Source of the DNA: Craspedostauros australis
Taxonomy: Eukaryota > Bacillariophyta > Bacillariophyceae > Mastogloiales > Achnanthaceae
NCBI GenBank assembly: GCA_026770025.1
Contig: JAMXDE010000010.1
Span: forward strand, 1,612,001-1,676,000
Length of the DNA stretch: 64,000 nt
Direction: 5' to 3'
The notes beneath the pieces are model-generated. The model was not told the DNA's origin. It did not search any database and worked only from the letters and a program-made list of their open reading frames with translations. This document shows positions 43,264 to 54,945 of this stretch, piece after piece (within the stretch, counting starts at the first letter, position 1; each line of letters begins with the position of its first letter). The position numbers and the translations under genes were made by a program.

Positions 43264-44928
43264 CTATTGGATTCCGTCGAGTGACTCTGGGGGGCTTCCT
43301 GAATTGACTGTCTCTTCATGTTCCCGATCAGTGCTGTTGGATTCCTCCTTCGGTGCAAATATTGGTTCGCTTCCACCTGGTGACCTGCAAGAGCTGCTGC
43401 CGCATTCCTTGTGCTTCATCACAGATGATGGTGGCGCCTGTGCCGCGTTCCTTGTAACTCGGGGTAGTTCATCTGCGTCCCACCTGCCAGGTGCGGGTGT
43501 ACTGGAAATGCATTTGTGCAGCGTCTCCGAGGGGTGATGGAGTTTTGTGGAACTTGTCCGCGACTTTGGACGCTGGGCCTTCGGCACGTCCCGGCTGGAT
43601 ATGGAGCACCGCAGCACGTACATCAACGACTCGTCAGGCAGTGCTCTTCTCCATTGCTGGTACCTCGGCATGATGAAAATGATGAAGTTGAAGAATCCTT
43701 GCAGTGGGAAGAAGAGAAATGCCGCGAACTTCACAGCAAAGATCCCAAATTCACCCTTGTGCTCGTCGAAGTCAATCATTCTCATCGTCAATTCAGATAC
43801 GCCCGACCAAAGGACGGTGTTGAAATATGCGCTGCGGATGGCATTGTTGTTGTTGTGGTTGGTGGTGGTGGTGGCGGTGGATGGGATGCAGAGCATAGTG
43901 GTGATTGGCGTCGATGGTTGGTGTTTGATTTCATTCCATTCCATTCCATTCGATTCGATGCAGCGGAACAAGCAAATGTCGATGTGAGTGCGACACAAAG
44001 GCATCGATGTGAATTGGATTGAGCCGAGTTGATCTGAGTTTTGCCCAACGTTGTCATCTCGTGCCAAATATAGTTTCAGTCTTTGACTGTCGCATACACC
44101 GCACAACGCAACGACAGGATCTGACCCACAGCAACCCGGACGAGATTCTATCAGCGAGGGTACTTACAGCGCGTACAGGACGCATTGTCTCGACACCAGC
44201 CGCAACCGGTTCTTCCTGCTATCGTCGAGCGCTGCTTCTTCACCGCCGAAGGCATGGCGGTCGCTCTGAAGGGTGATGCTGCGGACCGTGCGGTACAGGA
44301 GGAAGGTGCAGACAACGCCCAGCAATCCGAAGAAGCAGGTCGTGTACAACTGCATCGTTGACAGATACGGATCTGCAGCCTCCCCACGCTCGCATTCAAC
44401 ATTGTCATCTGCTATGCAACCATCTGGGTAGGCCCTTATCACGCAAAGCCCATTGTGTTCCGAGGCTGTTATCCCTTGCATCGCGATGCCTGCGATTGGA
44501 ATTCCGAGACCGACCGTTGTGGCGATGATGTGGAACATGGTCTCCAACCTCTTCTTGACCTGTTCGTCCGTCCACTCGTATCGAATCTGTAGAAGGAAGT
44601 TGAGGGAGAGGAAGGAGCTGTGGATCGTGAGGAAGAGAAAGGAGCCGTAGAGGAAGAAACCCATGGCGGAGCACGATGCCGTGTTCCCAATTGCGTACGG
44701 AGCGGTGGTCCTCTCGGAGTCGAGGAGGTACGGGTGGAGCACGTTGGATATGCTCATCACCAGATCTCCCAGACAGATCATGAGCAGGATACGATGATAC
44801 ACCTTCTTGAGGTTCTTGCTGATTTGGATGATGATCAGGATCGAGCAGACGATCGATAGCAGACTGCTGATCGTCAGCGCCGCCGCAAGGGCGACGTACT
44901 GGCCCGTTGTATGTAGTTGCGTGGCCAT
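43264..44928 (-). CDS. GPCR array copy 1
   Basis: Exons 44928-44168 and 43831-43264 with a 336 bp intron (donor GTAAGT, acceptor CGCAG) give 442 residues. Seven hydrophobic segments can be read: about 13-35, 44-64, 84-114, 130-150, 193-213, 245-268 and 283-305. TM6 is split by the intron (VLYAL joined to AYFNTVLW). Receptor-like signs are CLGDL in TM2, QIRYEW after TM3, and PLQGFFNFIIFIMPRY in TM7, which resembles the family holding Dictyostelium cAMP receptors and secretin-like GPCRs. Cys86 at the top of TM3 and Cys162 in loop 2 could form the usual disulfide. The tail is about 135 residues, Ser/Thr/Glu-rich and probably cytosolic. The ligand is unknown. It ends ESLDGIQ, unlike the other copies. 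Confidence 0.88.
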
Positions 44929-45020
44929 CCAGGTCGTCTCGTCGATTGCTCTGTGGGTGCCGTTGTTGGTGACGATGACAATGAGCGCAAACGATGGTGC
45001 GCCAGAGAACAGGACTTGTT

Positions 45021-45060
45021 GGTCAGCAAATATGATCGACAGTGGTGGAACTTTCAGGTT
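45021..45060 (-). promoter_or_regulatory. Conserved upstream block, GPCR copy 1
   Basis: On the coding strand it reads AAAGTTCCACCACTGTCGAT followed by CATATTTGCTGACC, about 93 bases before the ATG. The same block lies upstream of all four copies. Whether it is promoter or 5' leader is not known. Confidence 0.5.
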
Positions 45061-45720
45061 GTGGAATGAACAGCGTCGGAGATGTCAGAGACTGCGTTGA
45101 GTTGAAATTGTGTGAGTGTGGTTGGGATCGGAGGAGGAGAAGGCTTTATGTGATGTTCGTGACTCTGGAGTTGTTGACGCACAATCTTCCCACAACGACA
45201 GCGCCGGACGTCGAAAGGTTCCATTCCTGGAGTGATTACGCCCCTCTTGGTTGTTTGTGTGGAGAATTAATCTGTTATCCAGCCCGGAAGTCACGTATCA
45301 GCGAACGCAAACAAGGGGGGAATTGTAGCGGCAGCAATGTCGATCGGGCTTAGGTACGAGCCATGAACAGAGGACGAACGGGAGCAATTACGTCGAAGCG
45401 CTTGCGCTCTGCTTTGCTTGTGTGGAGAAAAGCTTCTATCTTTGTTCATGTCGTGAACCCAAGAGAATATCTTGGACACGGAACACCCCTTCTCCGACCT
45501 TTCTGAATGTGTCACAGAGGCCCAATAACCATCCAAAGGACGATCCATGAGCGAGAAGCCATTGCGGGTGGCCGATGGGGACGCTGGCGGAGGCCAGAGA
45601 TCGCCCACATCCTCTTCATGAATCACAGCGCCACCAGGTCGACATCTTGCCTGTTCTAAAGAGGTATAGTTTTCGCCAAACATCGCAGGCATTGAGCTTG
45701 TTGTCCAGCCTGCCCTCATG

Positions 45721-46099
45721 CGCGGTTGCTGGTAGCATGGGTGCCATCGACAATTTCCTTGGCAATTCGAAGAAACCCAACAGGACCGAGCCTGTGCTGT
45801 GGTAGTCGTCCCGATAGTCCCTCCCCAAGTGACAACCCTCCCAGAATCTGACCGACTCGTCCACTCCCGAGCAAGGTCAGCCTCTCCTTGCTTCTCCCAC
45901 CATCCCACACGAAGCCGCAGTCCCCTGGTTCGAACCCTCTTGTCGCACAACAGCAGATGCAGATTCGGCAAGGGTTCGGTTGAGGTGAAAGAATGTCGCC
46001 TCTCCTGTCTCTGGACAGTATCCTGCACGTCGACAACGGAGGCGGTGAAGAGTGTAGCGGAGCATTCTGCATGACCTGTGTGTCAGGATGTGCCGTCGT
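45721..46099 (+). pseudogene. Decayed fragment of the large ankyrin gene
   Basis: It aligns with 40976-41390 of the ankyrin gene, both over the NFL-NSKK segment and over LLPPSHTKPQ, and on to the segment ending GCCGTCGT. It has stops and shifts and no start. Its right end joins directly to the 3' block of the GPCR unit, skipping the rest of the ankyrin gene. The same junction occurs near 50,775. Confidence 0.8.
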
Positions 46100-46720
46100 A
46101 TTGTTTCTTCTTCTCGCAATGCCACGTACGTTTGTGGTGTGGTGCGCATAGTTGGATGCAAACGCGATACTTCCGTAGCTGTAGCAATGGCCGAATGGAG
46201 CACATGTTCGACATCTGTATCCATGCTTTCACGAAATAGAATAGGTTGGCCGTCGTCTTTCATGGACAGAGCAGCGTTCATGGTTCTCACATTCGGGTCA
46301 CAAGTGTCCAGGCTTGACACGGTGCTGTGGTATCAGAGCGAGCCTCTCTGAGCCATTTGGTTCATCGCGGGATTCTGCGACAGCGACGAGGCTACATTCA
46401 ATTGATTGCATCCGTGAACACTCATGATGTCTTGTCGGCAAGCGCCACAGTCGCGAACTCCCAACAGGTTCAACTTCGACATCGACTTGCTCCCATTGAC
46501 ATCGGATCTTGCGTTTGTACTCAGATGGTTCGGCACAGGATGATCTCCCAATCAGAAGTGAGGACCATGACCGGTACGGAGAGCGTGATCAGATGCGACG
46601 CAAATGCAACCCTGATCGTTGTCACCGTCGAATAAGCTGGGCGCATCAGGAGCATGATTTGTGCCATGACCACGACGTACATACCGTTGTACTCAATGGA
46701 TGGAGACCATGCCAGGACCA

Positions 46721-48506
46721 TCATGTGCGAGTTTCATTGGTGCTCTGTTGGCTATCGTCAAGTGCCTCTGTTGGGCTGACTGAATTGGATGTCTCTTCAT
46801 GCTCCCGATCAGTGGTGTTGGATTCCTTCTCCTCCTCCTCTGCAGTGCTCGCACCGGGTTCAGTTTGACGTGATGATCTGTTGGGACTGCTGCATTCCTT
46901 GTGCTTTGCTGCAGATGGCGACAATGCTTGCGCAGCGTGCCTTGTAACTCTGAACGGTTCAGATGCATGTGATCTACCAGATGGAGGTCTGTCAGAGATG
47001 CGGAAATGTAAAGCTTCTGACGGGTGATGGAATTTTGTGGAACTTGTCCGCGACCCTGGACGTCGAACCCTGGGCACATCCCGACTGGATACAGAGCACC
47101 GCAGCACGTAAGACCATGGCTCATCAGGCAGCGCTCTTCTCCATTGCTGGTACCTCGGCATGGTGAAGATGATGAAGTTGAAGAATCCTTGCAGTGGGTA
47201 GAAGAGGAATGTTGCGAACTTCAGCGCGAAGATCCCAAATTCACCCTTGTGCTCGTCGAAGTCAATATTGTCCAACGTGAATTGGGCCAAGCCTGGCCAA
47301 AGGATGGTATTAAAGTATGCGCTGAGGATGGCATTGTCAGTGTCGAGAGTGAATGGTGGATGGAAGGAAGAGCACAATAGTGGTGGCCGTTGATTTGCAG
47401 TGTTTGGTTACATCGTTCCATTCCATTTCATTGGGTGGAGGTGGCAAGTTTGAATGTGAATGTGGCAAAAGGCATCGATGTGAAGTGAATTGAATTGAGT
47501 TCAGCTGGGCTGGGTCGAATCGTGAATAGCGCGAAGTTCATGCTCGGCGGATTGATGACTTGTTCGCCAGCATACTTCATCTACTCCTGGACGTATCAAA
47601 GAAGGTTTTAGTCCATGGCTATCGCATGCGCCGCACAGCGCGACGCACGACGCAATATTGCGGCGTACGTGGCACCATTTCCAGCACAACCACCGGATCT
47701 GATCCGCAGCAACCTGCATGAAATTGAATCGCCGATAGAACTTACAGCGCGTACAGGACGCATTGTCTCGACACCAGCCGCAACCGGTTCTTCGTGCTAT
47801 CGTCCAGCGCTTCCTCTTCACCGCCGAAGGCATGGCGGTCGCTCCGAAGGGTGACGCTGCGGACCGTGCGATACAAGAGGAAGGTGCACACAACGCCCAA
47901 TGACCCAAAGAAGTAGGTCGTGTACAACTGCGCGGCCAACACATAGGTCTCCGTGATCTCTCCACGCTCGCATTCAACATTGTCATCTGATATGCAACCG
48001 TTCGGGTAGGCGATCATCAAGCAAAGATCGGCCTGTTCTGAGGTTGTTATCCCCTGCGTCGCGATGCCTGCGATTGGAATTCCGAGACCGACCGTTGCGG
48101 CGATGATGTGGAACATGGTCTCGGCCCGCGTCTTCACCTGCTGCTCCGTCCAATTGTATCGAATCTGCAGGAGAAAGTTGAGGGAGAGGAAGGAGCTGTG
48201 GATCGAGAGGAAGAGGAAGGAACCGTAGAGGAAGAAGCCTACGACGGAGCACGACGCCGTATTCCCGACCGCGTATGGAGCGGTAGTTTTCTTGGAGTCC
48301 AGAAGGTACGGGTGGAATAGGTTGGATGTGCTCATCGCCAGATCTCCCAGACAGATCATGAGCAGGATGCGATGATACACCTTCTTGAGGTCCTTCTTGA
48401 CCTGGATGATGATCAGGATCGAGCAGACGATTGACAGCAGACTGCTGATCGTCAGCGCCGCCGCAAGGGCGACATACTGACCCGTTGTATGTAGTTGCGT
48501 GGCCAT
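46721..48506 (-). CDS. GPCR array copy 2
   Basis: Exons 48506-47746 and 47321-46721 with a 424 bp intron (donor GTAAGT, acceptor CTCAG) give 453 residues. Exon 1 is the same length as in copy 1 and very similar to it (MATQLHTTGQYVALAAALTI identical). TM3 ends with QIRYNW. The intron again splits TM6. TM7 reads FYPLQGFFNFIIFTMPRYQQ. The mid-tail resembles copy 1 (RTSSTKFHHPSEALH against RTSSTKLHHPSETLH), while the end of the tail (PTEALDDSQQSTNETRT) is nearly the same as in copy 3. Topology and role are as for copy 1. Confidence 0.88.
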
Positions 48507-48600
48507 CCAGGTCGTCTCGTCGATTGCTCTGTGAGTGTCGTTGTTGGCGACAATGACAATGAGCGCAAACGATGGTGCGCCAGAGAACAGGACTTGTTGA

Positions 48601-48640
48601 TCAGCAAAGATGATCGACAGTGGTGGAACTTCCAGGTTGC
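48601..48640 (-). promoter_or_regulatory. Conserved upstream block, GPCR copy 2
   Basis: The coding strand reads GAAGTTCCACCACTGTCGAT followed by CATCTTTGCTGA, about 95 bases before the ATG, matching the block before copy 1. Confidence 0.5.
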
Positions 48641-48766
48641 GGAAAGAGCGGTGTGGGAGATGCCGAAGGCCGTGTTGGGATGCGATTGTGCGGTCATGGT
48701 TGGGATCGGAGGAGAAGACCGGTTGTGTTTGTGGTGGTGTTGTCCCTGTCGTTGATGTTCGTGACT

Positions 48767-49867
48767 AGAGGCCTATCGCATTTCACATTGGGAGTCCCAC
48801 GGTACAAAATAACCTGATAATGATATTTTTAGAGGGGCAACATGCGAACTTCCCCCTCGGAAAGTGAAACTCGATTGCGTTTTAGGAGCCAAAAACACAA
48901 TTGAGTTTCACATTGCAGTCCCGGCAATCCAACCTTCCACGTGTTGGAACGAAACGAATGGCCAATCATTTCTCTTCATTTGCAGAAATGTTGAGTCGTC
49001 CTTGTCGTAACAATGATATTTTTTTGAGATGCTAGTGATGATGAAACTAGCATTCCGAATGAGAGGTGCATGGAGCGATAGAGAGCGATTAAGATGTCGA
49101 ATATGCCTGTAAGCTTCACATATGATATCTACGCGCAAATATAAAAGGACCCCTTCATGATCCAGCTGAGGAATCTTTGCTCATATCCTAGTTCACCCGA
49201 TACAACATCCACGGCGTGTTCCTGATGCTCTGAGGACTAGTGTAGTCAGATACGACCAGGGACTTCGACCAACGCGCATTTTGCATCTTTTGGAGATCCT
49301 GACTGCCATATCGGAAGTCGTTGTTGGTCTCCAACCAACCCAACGCGCAATCGCAATAGTTCTGTGTAGACTGCGTGGAGACCTTCTATTGGACAACAAA
49401 CTGCTGATCCATCTCCATGATACAGTGATCAAGAGGTCTCTGTCATCGATATTGGCAACAGAGCCTTGAACAAGCTATGAATCAGCAGGGACAAAGTGCT
49501 TGCGCATATGTTACCGGACCTCTGTTAGTAGCAAAGTTGAGACAGAAGAGATGGCAGCGAAACTCTCAGAACACGAAGCTCCTAAGAGAAGAAAGAGGGA
49601 TGTGCGTTGCGTGCAACTCAGAGCACACCCATTAATGATCCTATCAACCTTTGGTCTCAACAAGTGATGCGATAACATGCAAGGAGCATTCATATCAGAG
49701 CAGTCTAAACTAGAGCTCTATTCTACAGAAGAGAAGCCGATTCAGTCATGTTGGTCGTCTTTCTGAGTAGATCACGAACTAGTCACGAGTACCAATGTGA
49801 AATCCGAACGTGAGTGCCACATGTGACATGAGCACAGGGGTGTGAATGTGAAATGCGATAGGCCTCT
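48767..49867. mobile_element. 1.1 kb non-autonomous element with inverted repeats
   Basis: The ends are perfect inverted repeats of 23 bases, beginning AGAGGCCTATCGCATTTCAC. ACT flanks both ends (48764-48766 and 49868-49870). The preceding spacer has the unoccupied form, GTGACTCTGG, with ACT once, so this is a clean insertion with a 3 bp target duplication. The interior has no long open frame; a stretch near 49,281-49,469 (MHLLEILTAISEVVVGLQPT) is the most protein-like and is not recognised. The superfamily cannot be named: 3 bp duplications occur in PIF/Harbinger and CACTA groups, but neither the site nor the termini are typical of them. Confidence 0.85.
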
Positions 49868-50397
49868 ACTCTCTCTGTGGTTGTTGCCACATAGGCATTC
49901 ACGAATTCCCGCCACAGAACGCAAAAACAAGAACGAGCAACCGGCACCGAGAAACACGACCACCACGCAATCTCCCCACATCGGCAACACTGAACGCCGA
50001 AAGGCTCCATTCCCAGCATGGCCACGCCCCTCGTGGTTGTTTGTGTGGAGAATTAATCTATTATCCAGCCCGAGAGCCACGTGTGTGCGAATGCGGACAA
50101 AGGGAAATGTCGTAACAGCAACGTCTATCGGGCTGAGGTACGAGCCATGAACAGAGGACTAATGGGAACGGCTGCGTGCATGTCGAAGCGCTGTTGCTCT
50201 GCTATGCTTGTGTGGAGAAAAGCTCTATCTTTGGTCATGTCATGAACCCGATGGAGACTCTGCTCGAGGCTAGAGGTCGTGCACATCCTCTTCATGAATC
50301 ACAGCGTCGCCAGGTCAACATCTTGCCTGTTCCAGAGAGGTATAGTTTTCGCCAAACATCGCAGGCATTGAGCTTGTTGTCCAGCCTGCCCTCATGC

Positions 50398-50775
50398 GCG
50401 GTTGCTGACAGCATGGATGCCATCGACAACTTCCTTTTCAATTCGAAGAAACCCAACAGGACCGAGCCTGTGCTGTGGTAGTCGTCTCAACAGTCTCTCT
50501 CCAAGTGACAACCCTTCCAGAATCTGGCCGACTCGTCCACTCCCGAGCAAGGTCGTCCTCTCCTTGCTTCTCCCACCGTCCCACACGAAGCCGCAGTTCC
50601 CTGGTTCGAATCATCTTGTCGCGCAGCAGCAGATGCAGATTCGGCAAGGGTCCAGTCGAGGTGAAAGAATGTCGCCTCTCCTGTCTCCGGACAGTGTCCT
50701 GCACGTCGACAACGGAGGTGCTGAAGGGTGTAGCGGAGCATTCTGCATGACTTGTGTGTCAGGATGCGCCATCGT
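50398..50775 (+). pseudogene. Second decayed fragment of the large ankyrin gene
   Basis: It is homologous to 45721-46099 and to 40976-41390 of the ankyrin gene. It keeps the readable segment LLLPPSHTKPQFPG and SPLLSPDSVLHVDNGG, against LLPPSHTKPQFPD and PPLLSPGSILHADNG in the intact gene. It has the same junction to the GPCR 3' block as the first fragment, so the deletion came before the duplication that made copies 2 and 3. Confidence 0.8.
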
Positions 50776-51231
50776 ATTGTTTCTTCTTCTCACAATGCCA
50801 CATGCTTTTGTGGTATCAGAGCGAGCCTCTCTGAGCCATTTGGTTCATCGCGGGATTCTGCGACAGCGACGAGGCTACATTCAATTGATTGCGTTCGTGA
50901 ACACTCATGATGTCTTGTCGGCAAGCGCTGCAGTCGCGAACTCCCAACAGGTTCAACTTCGACGTCGACTTGCTCCCATTGACATCGGATCTTGCGTTTG
51001 TACTCAGATGGTTCGGCACAAAATGATCTCCCAATCAGAAGTGAGGATCATGACCGGTACGGAGAGCGTGATCAGATGCGACGCAAATGCAGCCCTGATC
51101 TTTGTCGCCGTCAAAGTCAGAGCCGGCGAGTGGAGGAGGCGAATGAGTTGGGCGCATCAGGAGCATGATTTGTGTCATGACCACGACGTACATACCGTTG
51201 AACTCAATGGATGGAGACCATGCCAGGACCA

Positions 51232-52982
51232 TCATGTGCGAGTTTCATTGGTGCTCTGTTGGCTATCGTCAAGTGCCTCTGTCGGGCTGACTGAATCGGA
51301 TGTCTCTTCATGCTCTCGATCAGTGGTGTTGGATTCCTTCTCCTCCTCCTCTGCAGTGCTCGCACCGGGTTCAGTTTCACGTGATGGTCTGTTGGGACTG
51401 CTGCATTCTTTGTGCTTTGCTGCAGATGGCGACAATGCTTGCGCAGCGTGCCTTGTAACTCTGAACGGTTCAGATGCATGTGATCTACCAGATACAGGTC
51501 TGCTGTAGGTAAACTTCTGCGAAACTTCAGAAGTGTACTGGGATCTGATGGAGCCTATCCGCGACCCTACACCCCGAGCCTTGGGCACATCCCGGCTGGA
51601 TATGGAGCACCGCAGCACGTACATCCATGGTTCATCAGGCAGCGCTCTTCTCCATTGCTGGTACCTCGGCATGATGAAGATGATGAAGTTGAAGAATCCT
51701 TGCAGTGGGTAGAAGAGGAATGCCACGAACTTCAGCGCAAAGATCCCAAATTCACCTTTGTGCTCGTCGAAGTCAATGAATGTCAAAATGAGTTGAGTCA
51801 CGCCCGGCCAAAGGATGGTGTTGAAATATGCGCTGCAGATGGCGTTGGCGATACCAGCATCGGTGGTACAGGAATTGTCATTCCAATCCACGTCAAACCC
51901 ATCCCATTCCATGGAGAAGACAAATGTGGATGTGGCAAGAGACATCAGTGTGAGTTGAATTGAGTTGGCTTGGGGTAAGCTGGATGGTGAACAGGGTAAA
52001 GTTCGTGCTCTTTGCGTTGCTGTCCTATTGTTCCAACAAACGCCATCGTCTTCGACTGTGCTGCAGAATGTAACAACCTTCACAATGGCACGCATACCAC
52101 GGGCGCAGCGTAATGCAATAGAAAGCAAGACAGTGAAGTGCAGAGCAATGCGATGCGTACGTGACAGCACCTCCAGCGCAACCACCGGATCCGATCCGAT
52201 TCAATCAGCCATGGAACTTACAGAGCGTACATAACGCATTGTCTCGACACCAGCCGCAGCCGTTTCTTCTTGCTATCGTCCAGCGCAGATTCGTCGCCGC
52301 CGAATGTATGACGTTCGCTCTGAAGAGTGATGCTGCGGACTGTGCGGTAAAGGATGAAGGTGCAGGTAAAGCCCAGCAATCCGAAGAAGTAGGTCGTGTA
52401 GGATTGTATGGGCGCCACATACGTCTCCGTGATCTCTCCACGCTCGCATTCAATGTCGTCATCTATGATGCAACCGTGCGGGTAGGCGATCATCAAGCAA
52501 AGCCCGATCTGCTCCGAGGTTGTCATCCCCTGCGTCGCAATTGCTGCGATTGGAATGCCGAGACCGACCGTTGTGGCGAATATATGGAATGTCGTCTCGG
52601 CCCATTTCCTGACCTGGTCCTCCGTCCACTTGAAGCGGATTTGCAGGAGGAAACTGATAGAGAGGAAGGAGCTGTGGATCGAGAGGAAGATGAATGGACC
52701 GTAGAGGAAGAAACCCATAACGGAGCACGACGCCGTATTCCCAATTGCGTAGGGAGCGGTGGTCCTCTCGGAGTCGAGGAGGTACGGGTGGATTATGTTG
52801 GACATGCTCATCGCCAGATCTCCCAGACAGATCATGAGCAGGATGCGATGGTACACCTTCTTGAGGTCCTTCTTGACCTGGATGATGATCAGGATCGAGC
52901 AGATGATCGACATCAGACTGCTGGTCGCCAGCGCCGCCGCAAGGGCGACATACTGGCCAGTTGTATGTAGTTTCGTGACCAT
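51232..52982 (-). CDS. GPCR array copy 3, mosaic
   Basis: Exons 52982-52222 and 51832-51232 with a 389 bp intron (donor GTAAGT, acceptor TGCAG) give 453 residues. The start reads MVTKLHTTGQYVALAAALAT. Exon 1 and the first half of the tail resemble copy 4 (PIQSYTTYFFGLLG; DVPKARGVGSRIGSIRSQYT). The second half of the tail and the DNA beyond the stop resemble copy 2 (SGRSHASEPFRVTRHAAQ; STNETRT). The switch is near 51,490. Membrane topology and the TM6-splitting intron are as in the other copies. Confidence 0.88.
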
Positions 52983-54945
52983 CCAGGTCGTCTCGTCGAT
53001 TGCTCTGTGGGTGTGGGTGTTGACAGCAGCGGCTCCTGCTGTTTCTATGGCTTCTGTTGCTGATGATCACGGCCAAGATTGGCGCGAAGGATGGCGCGAG
53101 CACCTACGAGCCACGCCAGAGAAACAGGACTCTGTGATGCTGTGAGTTCCAGGCGTGTGCAGGCAAGTCAACAGAGCAGCTCGTACGGTATAGTCCTGGA
53201 AATTGCTCCGTCATGCAGCCCAGAGTGCGAGGATGTGATGGGCAAAGATGATCGACAGCGATGGAGCTTCCAGTTTGTTGAACAAACAGCAGCACAAACG
53301 CCAAGGGGGGCGGACCGTGAAGTGTGTGTGTGTGTGGATGCAAGCAGGAGAAGCACGTTGGTGGCAGCCACAACCTGTGTGCTGTCCATTGTGATGCTGT
53401 CGTGCGAACAAGAGAAAGCAACAAGCACACCAACACACACAGGAGGCACCAAGAAACAGGCAACAACCCAAAGCGCGTTGGGCGTGACAGGAATTCCCGT
53501 CCCCTTCGGTGAAAAAAAGTTTTTCGCCTCCATCTCGACAGATCACGTTTCGCAACGGAGTCAATTGTTTAAGCGACAACAACACGAAGCATGATGTAAT
53601 CGGGATCAACTTGCGAGCAACATTTTCCCGCGCACAAACATTTTCCCATACTAAGGCACTACATGTTTGCGAAGAACAAGAATGCAACTTACACTACATA
53701 TGAATTTCTACTTAGTGCATCATTCTCTTCAACAGCTTTGATATGGTTCCTTGCGACCATGACCCATCGATTGTCACCAGCTTTGCTTGGAAGATGTCAA
53801 GATCTTCAGTTTTGTTCTTCGAGTGTTGTGTTGAGAAGAGAATAAGTGTCATCAGAGAAAAACACGTCTTTGTGGCCTTTTCCAGCTTGCTGAAGATCCC
53901 CAAAAGAACCAACTTCGAGCAAGATGGCATAGTGACTCACCATGCACGTCTCAGATAGCTAAGTCATTTATGATTATTTAGTACATTCCACATAGCTCCC
54001 ACATGATGTGTGGGAAGAAACCGTAGTCGTCTTTCTAGACCGAGCAAAGATTAGTTCATAGCACAAGTGCGAGGCAACGGCATGAGTCCCAGTCTAGAGT
54101 CCCAGCATAAGACGTAGAGCAGTCCTTCTTCTTGCATTTGGAGTTGGCTGGAGCATGGCGGTCCGAGGCCTTCGCTCCACAGCATCCCAAGTGTCAGCGC
54201 TCTCTCCGCATGCAGGACACGTCGTCAGCGCAAAGCATGATTTCCACGGCCGTACGAGTATTGGCATAATGGGATCGCCAAAGGGTCGACACGCACAGGT
54301 GGCAGAGCGTGCTCCTACTGCAGAGCTGCCATATCGTTTCTCCTTTTCGCAGTACCACATGGTCTATCTGTGTGTTGCGGACCAATGGATGCAAACGCGG
54401 TACTTGGTTGGCCGTAGCCGTGTCGAGTGCACGCCGATGGATGCAAATGTGGTGCTTGCTTGGCCGTCACGTGTCTTGAGCCCATCCTTGATCGTCGATC
54501 TCGCATACGGCTCAGCAATGCTCGAAAGGCTGCTGCTGTGATACCAAAGGAGCCTCCCTGCGGTAGCACCGAGCGCGGAGTTGATTGATTGCACTCGTGA
54601 ATACTCTGAATATCGTATCGATATGTGCTGGAGTTGACAGCCTCCTGCAGATTCAGCCCCGAGCGGAGCTTGGCTTCGTCAACATCGGATCACGTTTGTG
54701 CTCAGGCATGAGGGAGCTGGACAGTTTGCCGATCGGGAATGAGGACCACGGCTGGTACGGCGAGCGCGATCTGATGTCACGTGAATGCAATTGCTGTTAC
54801 GATCGACATCGGATCCGGAGCTGGCGACTGGAGGAGGAAGCGATGATGGCGGCGGCGGCAGAGAAGCTGGGCAAGCGACGAGCACGATCACTGGTCATGA
54901 TCAGCATGTAGATGCCATTGCATGGATGGAGACCATCCCGGACCA
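52983..54945. other. Spacer between GPCR copies 3 and 4
   Basis: It holds the upstream block of copy 3, then about 0.7 kb (53,300-54,050) with no match elsewhere in the array, then a 3' block from about 54,150 that resembles the ancestral form at 42,480-43,263. No ankyrin fragment is seen here. A minus-strand frame at 53,712-53,930 is open but unrecognised. Confidence 0.6.
53241..53277 (-). promoter_or_regulatory. Conserved upstream block, GPCR copy 3
   Basis: The coding strand reads GGAAGCTCCATCGCTGTCGA followed by TCATCTTTGCC, about 259 bases before the ATG. It is farther away than in copies 1 and 2 because of extra intervening sequence. Confidence 0.5.

Larger units (their letters stand above)
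44929..46720. other. Spacer between GPCR copies 1 and 2
   Basis: From left to right it holds the upstream block of copy 1, about 500 bases shared with the next spacer (for example GTGTGGAGAATTAATCTGTT near 45,260), the decayed ankyrin fragment, and the 3' block of copy 2. It has the empty site, GTGACTCTGG near 45,160, of the element found in the next spacer. Confidence 0.75.
48507..51231. other. Spacer between GPCR copies 2 and 3
   Basis: It holds the upstream block of copy 2, the 1.1 kb inverted-repeat element, sequence shared with the preceding spacer, the second ankyrin fragment and the 3' block of copy 3. From about 50,810 to the tail of copy 3 it is almost the same as 46,330-46,970. Confidence 0.75.

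Noticed and set aside
44929-45080. Open GPCR-frame extension upstream of the copy 1 and copy 2 start codons
   Set aside because: The frame stays open in both copies but has no ATG, meets a stop in copy 1, and is not kept in copies 3 and 4, so it is taken as 5' flank.
45925-45945. GGTTCGAACCC-like string considered as a tRNA T-loop
   Set aside because: No matching acceptor or anticodon stems around it, and the bases belong to the ankyrin-gene fragment.
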